64,000 bases of DNA from the NCBI RefSeq assembly GCF_029919115.1, contig NZ_CP123990.1, positions 930,001 to 994,000 on the forward strand. Reading direction: 5' to 3'. Origin of the DNA: Variovorax paradoxus (GTDB taxonomy: Bacteria > Pseudomonadota > Gammaproteobacteria > Burkholderiales > Burkholderiaceae_C). Positions 37,008 to 45,515 of the stretch are shown piece by piece (the stretch's first letter is position 1; every line of letters starts with the position of its first letter). The notes beneath the pieces are model-generated. The model saw nothing but the letters and a program-made list of their open reading frames with translations, made no database searches and had not been told where the DNA came from. Made by a program: the position numbers and the translations under genes.

Positions 37008-37964
37008 TCAGTAGCGCGGCTGGCTCAACTCGGCGAAGAGCTCGCCGTAGATCCTGTAGCGCGTGGCGCTGATCGGCCCCGGCTTGGCGGGTGAATCGAC
37101 ATTTGCGATCACGCCGCAGCCTGGCTCGTGCAGGTGGGTGCAGTTGTAGAACTTGCAGTCATTCGCGTGTTCGGCAATGTCCGGCATCAAGCTCGCCAGC
37201 TGCATCGGCTCGATGTGGTTCAGCCCGAACTCCTGGAAGCCCGGCGAGTCGATGAGGCCCGTGGTGCGTGCTTCGTCCACCCAGTACCAGGTGGTGCTGG
37301 TGGTGGTGTGCTTGCCTGAATTCAGCGCCTGCGAGATTTCGCCGGTCAATGCCGTGGCACCTGGCACCAGCAGGTTGATGAGCGTGCTTTTGCCCGCGCC
37401 CGAAGGGCCCAGCACCAGCGTGCTCTTGCCCGCCAGCAGTTTCATCAGCGACGCGTAGTCGGCCTCGGCGGACGCCTTGAGCGACAGCGGCAGCACGCCA
37501 TGGTGCATGCGGCGGTAAGGCGCGAGCTTGTCCCATGCGCGCTCGAACGGCTCCGCCAGGTCGCTCTTGTTGAGCGCGATGATCGGCGTGATGTGCTCGG
37601 CTTCGGCGGCGATGAGCGCGCGTGCCAGCTGATGCTCCGAAAACTCCGGCTCCGCCGCAATCAGGATCAGCACATGGTCGAGATTGGCCGCGAACGACTT
37701 GGTGCGGATCTCGTCCTGCCGATAGAAGAGATTGCGGCGCGGCACCACTTCTTCGATGGTGCCTTCGTCTTCACTGGCCTGCCAACGCACCCGGTCGCCG
37801 ACCACGGCCTGGCTCTTCTTGCCGCGCGGATGGCAGATCAGGCGGTCGCCTGCGGGTGTTTCGACCAGGCAATGGCGCCCGTGGCTTGCAATGACCAGCC
37901 CGTCATGCAGAACGCGTGCGGATGTACCGCCTCCCTTGGGGAGCGTGCGGGGCGGCTTAGCCAA
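37008..37964 (-). CDS. rsgA: Ribosome small subunit-dependent GTPase RsgA
   Basis: Circularly permuted GTPase that checks late 30S maturation. Order of motifs in the 318-residue protein: N-terminal OB fold, G4 NKSD, then P-loop GPSGAGKSTLINLL, G3 DSPG, and the C-terminal zinc site CKFYNCTHLHEPGC. The start is a TTG at 37964 with GAGGAAA upstream; no in-frame ATG fits. The gene starts 15 bases after the dehydratase gene. Confidence 0.94.
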   Translation of the reverse strand: MAKPPRTLPKGGGTSARVLHDGLVIASHGRHCLVETPAGDRLICHPRGKKSQAVVGDRVRWQASEDEGTIEEVVPRRNLFYRQDEIRTKSFAANLDHVLILIAAEPEFSEHQLARALIAAEAEHITPIIALNKSDLAEPFERAWDKLAPYRRMHHGVLPLSLKASAEADYASLMKLLAGKSTLVLGPSGAGKSTLINLLVPGATALTGEISQALNSGKHTTTSTTWYWVDEARTTGLIDSPGFQEFGLNHIEPMQLASLMPDIAEHANDCKFYNCTHLHEPGCGVIANVDSPAKPGPISATRYRIYGELFAELSQPRY

Positions 37965-37979
37965 CGGCGAGTTTCCTCA

Positions 37980-38327
37980 TCACGGCGCCGGGCTGGCCAC
38001 GAGTGCATCGGCCTGGCGTGCGCAATCGAAGTCCGTGATCGAAAGTCCGCCCACGTCGTGCGTATTGAACCGCACCACGCAGCGGTTGTAGTGCACCGAC
38101 AGATCCGGATGGTGGTCTTGCGTGTGGGCGACGAAGGCCAGCGCGTTCACGAAGGCGATGGTCTCGAAGTAGTTGGCAAAGCTGAAGGTTTTTTCGATCG
38201 CGACGTTGGCGCCATCTCCGGTGAGCTTCCAGCCGTCGAGCTTGGCAAGGCCCGAAACGATCTCGGTGGCGCTCAGTGCGTGGCGTGGAATGGCTTTCCA
38301 GTCCTTGGGCTTGAACATGCTGCTCAT
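37980..38327 (-). CDS. phhB: 4a-hydroxytetrahydrobiopterin dehydratase (pterin carbinolamine dehydratase)
   Basis: A 115-residue enzyme that regenerates the pterin cofactor of aromatic amino acid hydroxylases. The signature is AHTQDHHPDLSVHYN followed by VRFNTHDVGGLSITD, with the catalytic His pair. I take the ATG at 38327; the one at 38318 is also possible. No phenylalanine hydroxylase gene is adjacent, so a housekeeping pterin-repair role is likely. Confidence 0.9.
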   Translation of the reverse strand: MSSMFKPKDWKAIPRHALSATEIVSGLAKLDGWKLTGDGANVAIEKTFSFANYFETIAFVNALAFVAHTQDHHPDLSVHYNRCVVRFNTHDVGGLSITDFDCARQADALVASPAP

Positions 38328-38358
38328 GGGCTCGGCTTCCGCGGAAAAATATCGTTGT

Positions 38359-39618
38359 TCAGGCCGCCGCCATGCGCGCAAGGCGCTCGGAGGCCGGGGG
38401 ATGGGAATAGTAGAACTTGACGAACACCGGATCGGGCGTGAGCGTCGACGCGTTGTCCTGGTAGAGCTTGAGCAGCGCGGCCGACAGGTCGGCGCTGCTG
38501 GTCTGCGCCACAGCGTAGGCGTCGGCCTCGAACTCGTGCTTGCGCGAAAGCCGTGCAGGCAGCGGCGCAACGAAGAAGCCGAACACAGGCACCGCGAGCA
38601 TGAACAGCAGCAGCGCCAAGGCATTGTTCGGTGCCTCCATGCTGGGCTCTACGCCCAGCCCCGTGTAGAACCACACTTGGGTGGAGACCCAGCCCAGAAG
38701 GGCGAAGCCGGCGAGGCTCAGCGCGAACATTGCCACCAGCCGCTTCACGATGTGCCGGTGCTTGAAATGGCCGAGTTCGTGTGCGAGCACTGCCTCCATC
38801 TCGGCCGCGTTCAGCTGGCGCAGCAGCGTGTCGTAGAACACCACCCGCTTGCTTGCGCCAAAGCCCGTGAAGTAGGCGTTGGCATGTGCGCTGCGCCGGC
38901 TTCCGTCCATGACGAACAGTCCCTTGGCCCGAAAGCCGCAGCGCGCCATCAGCGCAGTGACGCGTTCCTTGACGGTGGGATCGTCCAGCGGCTTGAACTT
39001 GTTGTAGAGCGGTGCGATGAACATCGGGTAGACGACCATCAGCAGCAGGTTGAAGCCCATCCATGCCACCCAGGCCCAGAGCCACCACGTGGCGCCGGCC
39101 GCGCCCATGAGCCAAAGAATCAGCGCTGCAATCGGCAGCCCGATGGCCGCGCCGATCAGCGTGGAGACGACGGTGTCGCGCAGCCAAAGGCCGAACGTCA
39201 TCTTGTTGAAGCCGAAGCGCTCTTCGAGCCTGAAGGTCTGCCAAAGCGTGAAGGGCAGTTCGAGCAAGCCGCCGATGGCCGCGAAGGCCGCCAGCAGGGC
39301 CAGCTGCTGCACCATGCCGCCGCCAAGCCACGCGAGCAGCAGCTTGTTGAGCACGTCGAGGCCGCCCAGCAGCGTCCAGCCCAGCAGCAGCGCCGTGCCC
39401 CACGCCATCTCGACCATGCCGAAGCGCGCCTTGGCAATCGTGTAGTCGGCGGCTTTCTGGTGGGCGGCGAGCGTGATCTTGTGCTCGAAAGCGGCCGGGA
39501 CGGCGCCGCGGTGCCGTGCGACATGGCGCACCTGCCGCGATGCGAGCCAGAACTTCACGAGCAGGCCAATGACCAGTGCGGCCGCGAAGGCAGTGGTGAA
39601 GATGAGCGAGTAGGACAT
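38359..39618 (-). CDS. M48 family Ste24-like membrane metalloprotease
   Basis: A 419-residue inner-membrane zinc protease with about seven helices, the zinc motif HELGH with a third ligand Glu in [12 protein letters not shown], and the [12 protein letters not shown] substrate-side segment. The N-terminal helical part and [18 protein letters not shown] mark the CAAX protease 1 (Ste24) type rather than HtpX. In bacteria it is thought to handle membrane protein quality control. Operon order: protease, dehydratase, rsgA. Confidence 0.9.
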   Translation of the reverse strand: MSYSLIFTTAFAAALVIGLLVKFWLASRQVRHVARHRGAVPAAFEHKITLAAHQKAADYTIAKARFGMVEMAWGTALLLGWTLLGGLDVLNKLLLAWLGGGMVQQLALLAAFAAIGGLLELPFTLWQTFRLEERFGFNKMTFGLWLRDTVVSTLIGAAIGLPIAALILWLMGAAGATWWLWAWVAWMGFNLLLMVVYPMFIAPLYNKFKPLDDPTVKERVTALMARCGFRAKGLFVMDGSRRSAHANAYFTGFGASKRVVFYDTLLRQLNAAEMEAVLAHELGHFKHRHIVKRLVAMFALSLAGFALLGWVSTQVWFYTGLGVEPSMEAPNNALALLLFMLAVPVFGFFVAPLPARLSRKHEFEADAYAVAQTSSADLSAALLKLYQDNASTLTPDPVFVKFYYSHPPASERLARMAAA

Positions 39619-39677
39619 GGAGCGTCGAGTTTAGCCCTCGGGCCCAGCCGACGCTGGCCTTAGACGACAATCCTGCA

Positions 39678-40274
39678 ATGCCCGAATCCCTTGACCCCAC
39701 GATCGTCACGACCCCGCCGGTCCTGAAGAAAAGCGACCAGAACCTGGTCTGGCTCGACTGCGAAATGAGCGGCCTCGACCCCGAGAAAGAGCGCCTGCTC
39801 GAGATTGCCGTGGTCGTGACCGGCCCCGATCTCACGCCCCGCATCGACGGCCCGGTGCTGGTCATCCACCAGAGCGACGCGGTGCTCGACGCCATGGACG
39901 CCTGGAACAAGGGCACGCATGGCCGCAGCGGCCTGATCGACAAGGTGAAGGCCTCCACGCTCGACGAGGCCGCGGCCGAGCAGCAACTGATCGAATTCAT
40001 CGCCAAATACGTTCCCCGGAGCGGCTCTCCGATGTGCGGAAACACCATCGGGCAGGACCGGCGATTCCTGGTCAAGTTCATGCCCAAGCTCGAGGCTTAT
40101 TTTCACTACCGCAACCTCGACGTCAGCACCCTCAAAGAGCTGGCCAAGCGCTGGAAACCCGCCGCCTACAGCGCCTTCAAGAAGCAGCAGGCGCACACTG
40201 CGCTGGCCGATGTGCACGAGTCCATCGAGGAGCTCGCGCACTACCGGGAAACCTTTTTGAAGTTGACGGATTAG
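39678..40274 (+). CDS. orn: Oligoribonuclease
   Basis: DEDDh 3'-5' exonuclease that degrades the last 2-5 nucleotides of RNA and dinucleotides such as pGpG. The 198-residue protein has [10 protein letters not shown] (first Asp/Glu), [10 protein letters not shown] and the final [14 protein letters not shown]. It is divergent from the M48 gene. Confidence 0.96.
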   Translation: MPESLDPTIVTTPPVLKKSDQNLVWLDCEMSGLDPEKERLLEIAVVVTGPDLTPRIDGPVLVIHQSDAVLDAMDAWNKGTHGRSGLIDKVKASTLDEAAAEQQLIEFIAKYVPRSGSPMCGNTIGQDRRFLVKFMPKLEAYFHYRNLDVSTLKELAKRWKPAAYSAFKKQQAHTALADVHESIEELAHYRETFLKLTD

Positions 40275-40504
40275 GTAAAAACCCCGAGTCGTGCCATAAT
40301 CGAGGGCTTCGCTGATCGGGGTTTTCCGGTCAGCGTCTCTTGCATCTCCCTATCTTGCACACCGCGCCCGGTCACATTTGCTGATCAAAAAGGGCCGCAG
40401 CCTCCGGCGAAAGCCAGAAGTTGAACGTCGTTGGATGGTTGATGTTTTTAACCACCAACGGGGCGCCGCCTACGGCAGCGCTCGCGTTTGAGATTGATAT
40501 TCAC
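40275..40504 (+). promoter_or_regulatory. Long leader of the DEAD-box helicase gene
   Basis: Between orn and the helicase start there are 230 bases. A CATAAT at 40295-40300 could be the -10 box, giving a leader of about 200 bases. It contains a hairpin GCTGATC...GGTCAGC (40311-40334). Long leaders of this sort are typical of cold-induced RNA helicase and csp messages; this is inference from architecture. Confidence 0.4.
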
Positions 40505-42433
40505 ATGACCGACGCTTTTGAAGCGCAGGGCGAGTTCGCGCCTGTGCAATCCACCAACAACAACGAATTTGTCGCTGCCGCGGACACCATGTCCGAAGCG
40601 CCGATTCTCGATGCGCTCGACGCCGCTCCCGAAGCGGCCGTGGCCGAAGAAGCCCGCGTTCCCAACGGCTTCATCAAGCTCGGCCTCGCGCCGGAACTGA
40701 TTGCCGCCGTGGCGGACCTGGGCTTTACCCAGCCCACCACCGTGCAAGACAAGGTGATTCCGCTCGCCATGGCCGGCGAAGCCGGCCAGGACGGCAAGGC
40801 CCGTTTTGTCGACCTGATGGTGTCGAGCCAGACCGGTTCGGGCAAGACCGCCGCTTTCCTGCTGCCCGTGCTGCACACGCTGCTCAAGCGCCAGGCCGAA
40901 GCCGAAGCCGAAGCCAAGGCCGAGTTCCAGCGCCTGGCCGCTGAAGCCGCCGCCCGCGGCGAGGCCGTGCCCAAGAAGCCGAAGCGCAAGGACCCGACCA
41001 ACGCCCGCCATTTCAAGGCTGCCACCCCCGGCGCCCTCATCCTGTGCCCCACGCGCGAACTCGCGCAGCAGGTTGCGCACGATGCCATCGAGCTGGTCCG
41101 CCATTGCCGCGGTTTGCGCGTTGCCAACGTGGTGGGCGGCATGCCCTACCAGTTGCAGATCGCCAAGCTGCAGAACGCCGACCTCGTGGTTGCCACCCCC
41201 GGCCGCCTGCTCGACCTGCAGCGCTCGTCGCAGCTCAAGCTCGACAAGGTCAAGTTCCTGGTGGTCGACGAAGCCGACCGCATGCTCGACCTCGGCTTCT
41301 CGGACGACCTGGCCGAAGTCAACCAGCTCACGATCGAGCGCCAGCAGACCATGATGTTCAGCGCCACCTTCGCGCCGCGCATCCAGCAGCTGGCCCAGCG
41401 CGTCATGCGCGAGCCGCAGCGCATCACCATCGACAGCCCGCAGGAAAAGCACGCCAACATCAAGCAATCGCTGTACTGGGCCGACAACAGCCAGCACAAG
41501 CGCAAGCTGCTCGACCACTGGCTGCGCGACACCAGCATCAACCAGGCCATAGTGTTTGCGAGCACGCAAGTCGAATGCGACGGCCTCGCCAACGACCTGC
41601 AGCAAGAAGGCTTCAGCGCCGTGGCGCTGCACGGCGCCCTGAGCCAGGGCCTGCGCAACCGCCGCCTGATGGCGCTGCGCCAGGGCCAGGTGCAGATCCT
41701 GGTGGCTACCGACGTTGCCGCCCGCGGCATCGACGTGCCCACGATCACCCACGTCTTCAACTTCGGCCTGCCGATGAAGGCAGAGGACTACACCCACCGC
41801 ATCGGCCGCACCGGCCGTGCAGGCCGCGACGGCCTGGCCATCACGTTTGCCGAGTTCCGCGATCGCCGCAAGATCATGGACATCGAGCAATACAGCCGCC
41901 AGCAGTTCAAGGCTGAAGTGGTTGCAGGCCTCGAGCCGCAACAGCGCATGCCGCAATCGCGTCCGCCCATGGGCGAGTACCGTGGCGGCCGCGGCGACAA
42001 CCAGTCGCGCGACCGCAAGTTCGGCAATGGCGGTGCAGGCGGCGGCGGTGGTTACCGCGGCAACAACGGCGGGGGCTATGCCGGCGCCAGCGGCTTCAAC
42101 GACCGCAACTCGCGCGGCCCGGCGCAGGGCCAAGGCCCGCGCGGCTTCCAAGGCGGCAACAATGCCGGCTTCGGCGGCGGCCGTGACGACGGTGGCAATG
42201 GCGGTGGTGGCGGTGGTTATGGCCGCAAGCCGGGCTGGGGCGACAGTGCCCCGCGCGGTGGCCATGGCCACGGCCACGGTGGTGGCCGCGGCGACGGCGG
42301 TTTCGCGCCGCGCGAAGGCTTTGCACCCCGCGAAGGTTTTGCTCCACGCGGCAATGGCGCAGGCCATGGCGGCCCGGGCAAGGTCTTTGTGCCGCGCGAC
42401 GCACAAAAGCGTGCATTCAAGCCTACGCGCTGA
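40505..42433 (+). CDS. DEAD-box ATP-dependent RNA helicase with Gly/Arg-rich C-terminal tail
   Basis: A 642-residue RNA helicase. Motifs in order: Q motif region (LGFTQPTTVQDKVIP), I SQTGSGKTAA, Ia PTRELA, Ib TPGR, II DEAD, III SAT, V RGID, VI HRIGRTGRAG. Two oddities: an Ala/Glu/Lys-rich insertion between motifs I and Ia (residues about 130-175), and a tail of about 170 residues very rich in Gly, Arg and Asn with three FAPREG repeats, resembling RNA-binding RGG tails. Likely in ribosome assembly or RNA decay (RhlE-like). Start at 40505; an earlier in-frame start at 40421 lies in the leader. Confidence 0.92.
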   Translation: MTDAFEAQGEFAPVQSTNNNEFVAAADTMSEAPILDALDAAPEAAVAEEARVPNGFIKLGLAPELIAAVADLGFTQPTTVQDKVIPLAMAGEAGQDGKARFVDLMVSSQTGSGKTAAFLLPVLHTLLKRQAEAEAEAKAEFQRLAAEAAARGEAVPKKPKRKDPTNARHFKAATPGALILCPTRELAQQVAHDAIELVRHCRGLRVANVVGGMPYQLQIAKLQNADLVVATPGRLLDLQRSSQLKLDKVKFLVVDEADRMLDLGFSDDLAEVNQLTIERQQTMMFSATFAPRIQQLAQRVMREPQRITIDSPQEKHANIKQSLYWADNSQHKRKLLDHWLRDTSINQAIVFASTQVECDGLANDLQQEGFSAVALHGALSQGLRNRRLMALRQGQVQILVATDVAARGIDVPTITHVFNFGLPMKAEDYTHRIGRTGRAGRDGLAITFAEFRDRRKIMDIEQYSRQQFKAEVVAGLEPQQRMPQSRPPMGEYRGGRGDNQSRDRKFGNGGAGGGGGYRGNNGGGYAGASGFNDRNSRGPAQGQGPRGFQGGNNAGFGGGRDDGGNGGGGGGYGRKPGWGDSAPRGGHGHGHGGGRGDGGFAPREGFAPREGFAPRGNGAGHGGPGKVFVPRDAQKRAFKPTR

Positions 42434-42473
42434 TCCATTCCAGAGCGGCCGACCGGCCGCTTTGCCCCAAAAG

Positions 42474-42507
42474 AAAGCCCGCGCTTCGCAAGAAGCGCGG
42501 GCTTTTT
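42474..42507 (+). terminator. Intrinsic terminator after the helicase gene
   Basis: Arms AAAGCCCGCGCTTC (42474-42487) and GAAGCGCGGGCTTT (42492-42505) with loop GCAA, followed by more T. A smaller GC hairpin precedes it at about 42443-42461. Confidence 0.92.
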
Positions 42508-42547
42508 GCTTGAGGGTTTTCGTGGAGGCAATTCGCCCGAAATTTGA

Positions 42548-42576
42548 TTGACACCTGAACAGATGAAAAGTAATGT
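42548..42576 (+). promoter_or_regulatory. Sigma-70 promoter of the opine-dehydrogenase-like operon
   Basis: A perfect TTGACA (42548-42553), a 17-base spacer and TAATGT (42571-42576), about 70 bases before the gene at 42648. The region is AT-richer than its surroundings, marking the start of the accessory catabolic block. Confidence 0.7.
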
Positions 42577-42647
42577 AATAGGGTATTGCTTCCCCGGTCC
42601 GTGCCGCGGCTGCCGGTTCATCGACATCTGCTTTTCAAATCTCGAAT

Positions 42648-43721
42648 ATGAAAATTGCGATTCTTGGTGGTGGTCATGGCGCCTACGCGGCTGCCGCGGA
42701 CTTGTCCGAAGCCGGTCATGAGGTGCGCCTGTGGCGCCGCGATGCGGCGGCGCTCGAGGCGGTGGCGCAAGCCGGCGCCATCACGCTGAAGGACGCCGAC
42801 GGCACGCGCGAGGTGCCGCTCGCACTCGCCACCGCCGACATCGCTGCGGCCCTGAAGGGCGCTGAACTGATCGTTCTTCCCACGCCCGCCATTGCCCAGC
42901 ACGACATCGCGCTGGCCATGGCGCCGCACCTGGCCGACGGCCAAGTCGTCTTCCTGCCGCCCGGCACCTTCGGCAGCTACGTGATGGCGCGAACGGTGAA
43001 AGAGGCGGGCAGCCGGGCCGACGTGGCCTGGGCCGAGACCGGCACGCTGCCGTACCTCGCGCGCAAGCACGGCGAGCGCGAAGTGAACGTCACCATCCGT
43101 GCCATCCGCCTGCCGACCGGCGTCTACCCGGCCCGCAAGGAGGCCGAGGCGATCGAAGTGATCCGCAGGGCCTATCCCGCCGTGCACGGCTGCGGCGATG
43201 CGCTGTCGGGCGCGCTCATGAATGCCGGCCCGGTCATCCACCCGCCGCTCATGGTGATGAACGCCGCACCGCTGCAGCACTTCGAGCGCTGGGACATCCA
43301 CAACGAAGGCACCCAGCGTGCGGTGCGCGACGTGACCGACCGGCTCGACCGCGAGCGCATGGCCGTGCGCGAGGCCCTTGGCCATGGCGCGCCGCACTAT
43401 CCGCTGGCCGACCACTACAACAACGACCAGTGGATGTACGGCGATGCGCACAAGCAGCTCGTCAAGTCGGGCGACTGGCGCGAGAACATCGACCTGCACA
43501 CGCACCGCTACATCACCGAAGACACCGAACTCGGCCTCGCATTTCTCGCCTCTGCCGCGCGCCATGCGGGCGTGGACGCGCCCATCGCACACGGGCTGCT
43601 TGCCATCGTCGGCGGTTTTCTCGGCCGTGACTTGCGCCAAGGCCCGCGCACCTTCGAAAGCCTGGGCCTCGCAGGCCTGAGCGCAGCGCAACTCAAGCAA
43701 AGGCTGCACGATGGCGAATGA
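42648..43721 (+). CDS. NAD/NADP-dependent octopine/nopaline dehydrogenase-family protein
   Basis: A 357-residue dehydrogenase with N-terminal Rossmann motif MKIAILGGGHGAYAAA and C-terminal all-helical opine-dehydrogenase domain (GPVIHPPLMVMNAAPL, with the conserved His). The family reductively joins amino acids to 2-oxoacids or oxidises the products, and some members act on unrelated hydroxy acids. First gene of a four-gene set with four- to eleven-base overlaps, leading toward the MarR gene. I infer that it serves the same aromatic catabolism as the genes beyond, but its substrate is unknown. Confidence 0.75.
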   Translation: MKIAILGGGHGAYAAAADLSEAGHEVRLWRRDAAALEAVAQAGAITLKDADGTREVPLALATADIAAALKGAELIVLPTPAIAQHDIALAMAPHLADGQVVFLPPGTFGSYVMARTVKEAGSRADVAWAETGTLPYLARKHGEREVNVTIRAIRLPTGVYPARKEAEAIEVIRRAYPAVHGCGDALSGALMNAGPVIHPPLMVMNAAPLQHFERWDIHNEGTQRAVRDVTDRLDRERMAVREALGHGAPHYPLADHYNNDQWMYGDAHKQLVKSGDWRENIDLHTHRYITEDTELGLAFLASAARHAGVDAPIAHGLLAIVGGFLGRDLRQGPRTFESLGLAGLSAAQLKQRLHDGE

Positions 43722-44718
43722 ACGCGCGACGCTGCCACGCTTCGCGGCCGTCGGCGCCGGCCGCATGGGGCGCGGCATCGCGATTGCGTTCGCCTATGCC
43801 GGCCACCGCATCTCGTTGATCGATCTTCGCCAGCGCAGCGACGAAGCCTGGCAGCGCCTGCAGGGCGAGGCCCGGGCCGAGATCGAAGCGAGCCTCGCGG
43901 GCCTGGCGCAGCTCGGCGTGATCGATGCAAAGCAGATACAGGCCATCGCCGAACGGGTGAGCCTGGTGAGCGCCGCCGAAGCACCGCAGGCTTTGGCCGC
44001 AGCAGAGCTGGTGTTCGAAGGCGTGCCCGAAACCATGGAGGCCAAGCGCGAGGCGTTCGAGCAGATCAACCGGCATTGCCGCGACGACGCGATCCTTACC
44101 TCGACCACCAGCAGCATCCTGGTCACGCAGCTCGCGGCGCTCGTGCGGCTCCCCGAGCGCTTCCTCAACATGCACTGGCTCAACCCGGCGTATGTGATTC
44201 CGGTGGTCGAACTCAGTTGCCACCCGGGCACCGATGCGGCCGTGCTCGCACGCACCAAGTCCTTGATGGAACAGATCGGGAAGCTGCCCGTGGTCTGCGG
44301 TGCATCGCCGGGCTACATCGTGCCGCGCCTGCAGGCATTGGTGATGAACGAGGCCGCCCGCATGATCGAGGAGGGCGCCGCCACCGCCGAGGAGATCGAC
44401 AAGGCCACGCGCTACGGCCTGGGCCTGCGCTTCGCTGCGCTTGGCGTGGTCGAGTTCATCGACTTCGGCGGCTGCGACATCCTGCACCATGCCAGCCGCG
44501 AAATGTCGGCGTCGATCGACAAGGGTCGCTACACCGCGCCCGCCATTGTCGATCGCATGGTCGAAGAAGGGCGTCTCGGGCTCAAGAGCGGCAGCGGCTT
44601 CTACAGCTACGAAGGCCGCGACATCGCCGCCTACCGGCGCGACGTGCTCTCGCGCACGCTCGGCGAACTGAAGCATGCCGGCCTGTGGCGCGCGCCTGCC
44701 GACGAGACGCTGTCATGA
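43711..44718 (+). CDS. 3-hydroxyacyl-CoA dehydrogenase family protein
   Basis: A 335-residue NAD-dependent enzyme of the 3-hydroxybutyryl-CoA/L-carnitine dehydrogenase type. The Rossmann motif is VGAGRMGRGIA; TSTTSSILVTQLA and the catalytic His in FLNMHWLNPAYVIPVVEL follow, and the C-terminal domain carries GLGLRFAALGVVEFIDFGG. It overlaps the preceding gene by 11 bases and the following hydrolase gene by four. It could oxidise a side-chain hydroxyacyl-CoA in aromatic degradation; the real substrate is not readable. Confidence 0.85.
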   Translation: MANERATLPRFAAVGAGRMGRGIAIAFAYAGHRISLIDLRQRSDEAWQRLQGEARAEIEASLAGLAQLGVIDAKQIQAIAERVSLVSAAEAPQALAAAELVFEGVPETMEAKREAFEQINRHCRDDAILTSTTSSILVTQLAALVRLPERFLNMHWLNPAYVIPVVELSCHPGTDAAVLARTKSLMEQIGKLPVVCGASPGYIVPRLQALVMNEAARMIEEGAATAEEIDKATRYGLGLRFAALGVVEFIDFGGCDILHHASREMSASIDKGRYTAPAIVDRMVEEGRLGLKSGSGFYSYEGRDIAAYRRDVLSRTLGELKHAGLWRAPADETLS

Positions 44719-45515
44719 CCATTCGCCGCACCTTTGCCGACCTGTCGGTGGGGCAGGTGCATTACGCGACGTGCGGCGATGCAGATGCGCCGGCCGTGTT
44801 GCTGCTGCACCAGTCGCCGCGTAGTTGGGCTGAATATCGCGCCGTGCTTCCACTGATCGGTGCGCGCTGTCGGGCCATCGCGATGGACACGGCGGGCTTC
44901 GGCGATTCCGCTGACGGCGGCGTGCCGGCGAGCATCGAGCAATGGGCGCGCGTGGCGTGCGAACTGCTCGATGAGCTGGGCATCGCGCGCGCCAATGTTG
45001 TGGGCCACCACACCGGCGGCGTCGTGGCCATCGAACTCGCGGCCGCCTTTCCCGATCGCGTGCGCGGCTTGGTGCTGTCGTCCACGCCGTACACCGACGA
45101 AGCCTTTCGCCGCGCGCGAGCACAACGGCCGCCCATCGACGAAGTCGCGCCTAGCGAAGATGGAAGCCACCTCGCGGCACTGTGGCAAAAACGGCAGGGC
45201 TTCTATCCGCCCGAGCGGCCCGATCTGCTCGAGGCCTTCGTGCTCGATGCGTTGAAGGTCGGTCATCGGGTCGAAGAAGGCCATCGCGCAGTCGCTTCTT
45301 ATCGCATGGAAGACCGCATCGGCCGCGTAACGCAACCCACGCTCATCATCCGAGCAACCCACGACCCGTTCGCTGCGCCGCATGCGGCAGAGCTGCAGCA
45401 TCAATTGCCGCAGGCGCGCATCGTCGACATCGAAGGCGGCATGGTTCCCTTGCCCGACCAGATGCCGGGGGCCTTCGCGCGCACGGTGCTCGATTTTCTC
45501 TCCACGCTGCCATGA
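44715..45515 (+). CDS. Alpha/beta-hydrolase-fold protein with altered catalytic triad
   Basis: A 266-residue alpha/beta hydrolase with LLLHQSPRSWAEY (oxyanion-side loop), the strand-5 elbow VVGHHTGGVVAIEL and a C-terminal IEGGMVPLPDQMP. The elbow normally reads GxSxG; here residue 99 is His instead of Ser. The usual catalytic His after GG is Met243. The acid (D217 in THDPF) is present. A Ser-His-Asp hydrolase is therefore unlikely; it may be a cofactor-free lyase or dioxygenase-like relative, or a non-catalytic protein. Starts ATGA-overlapped with the dehydrogenase. Confidence 0.78.
   Translation: MTIRRTFADLSVGQVHYATCGDADAPAVLLLHQSPRSWAEYRAVLPLIGARCRAIAMDTAGFGDSADGGVPASIEQWARVACELLDELGIARANVVGHHTGGVVAIELAAAFPDRVRGLVLSSTPYTDEAFRRARAQRPPIDEVAPSEDGSHLAALWQKRQGFYPPERPDLLEAFVLDALKVGHRVEEGHRAVASYRMEDRIGRVTQPTLIIRATHDPFAAPHAAELQHQLPQARIVDIEGGMVPLPDQMPGAFARTVLDFLSTLP

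Noticed and set aside
40263..40300. TTGACG at 40263 as -35 box for the helicase promoter
   Set aside because: It is the end of orn and lies 26 bases from the CATAAT, too far for a sigma-70 promoter.
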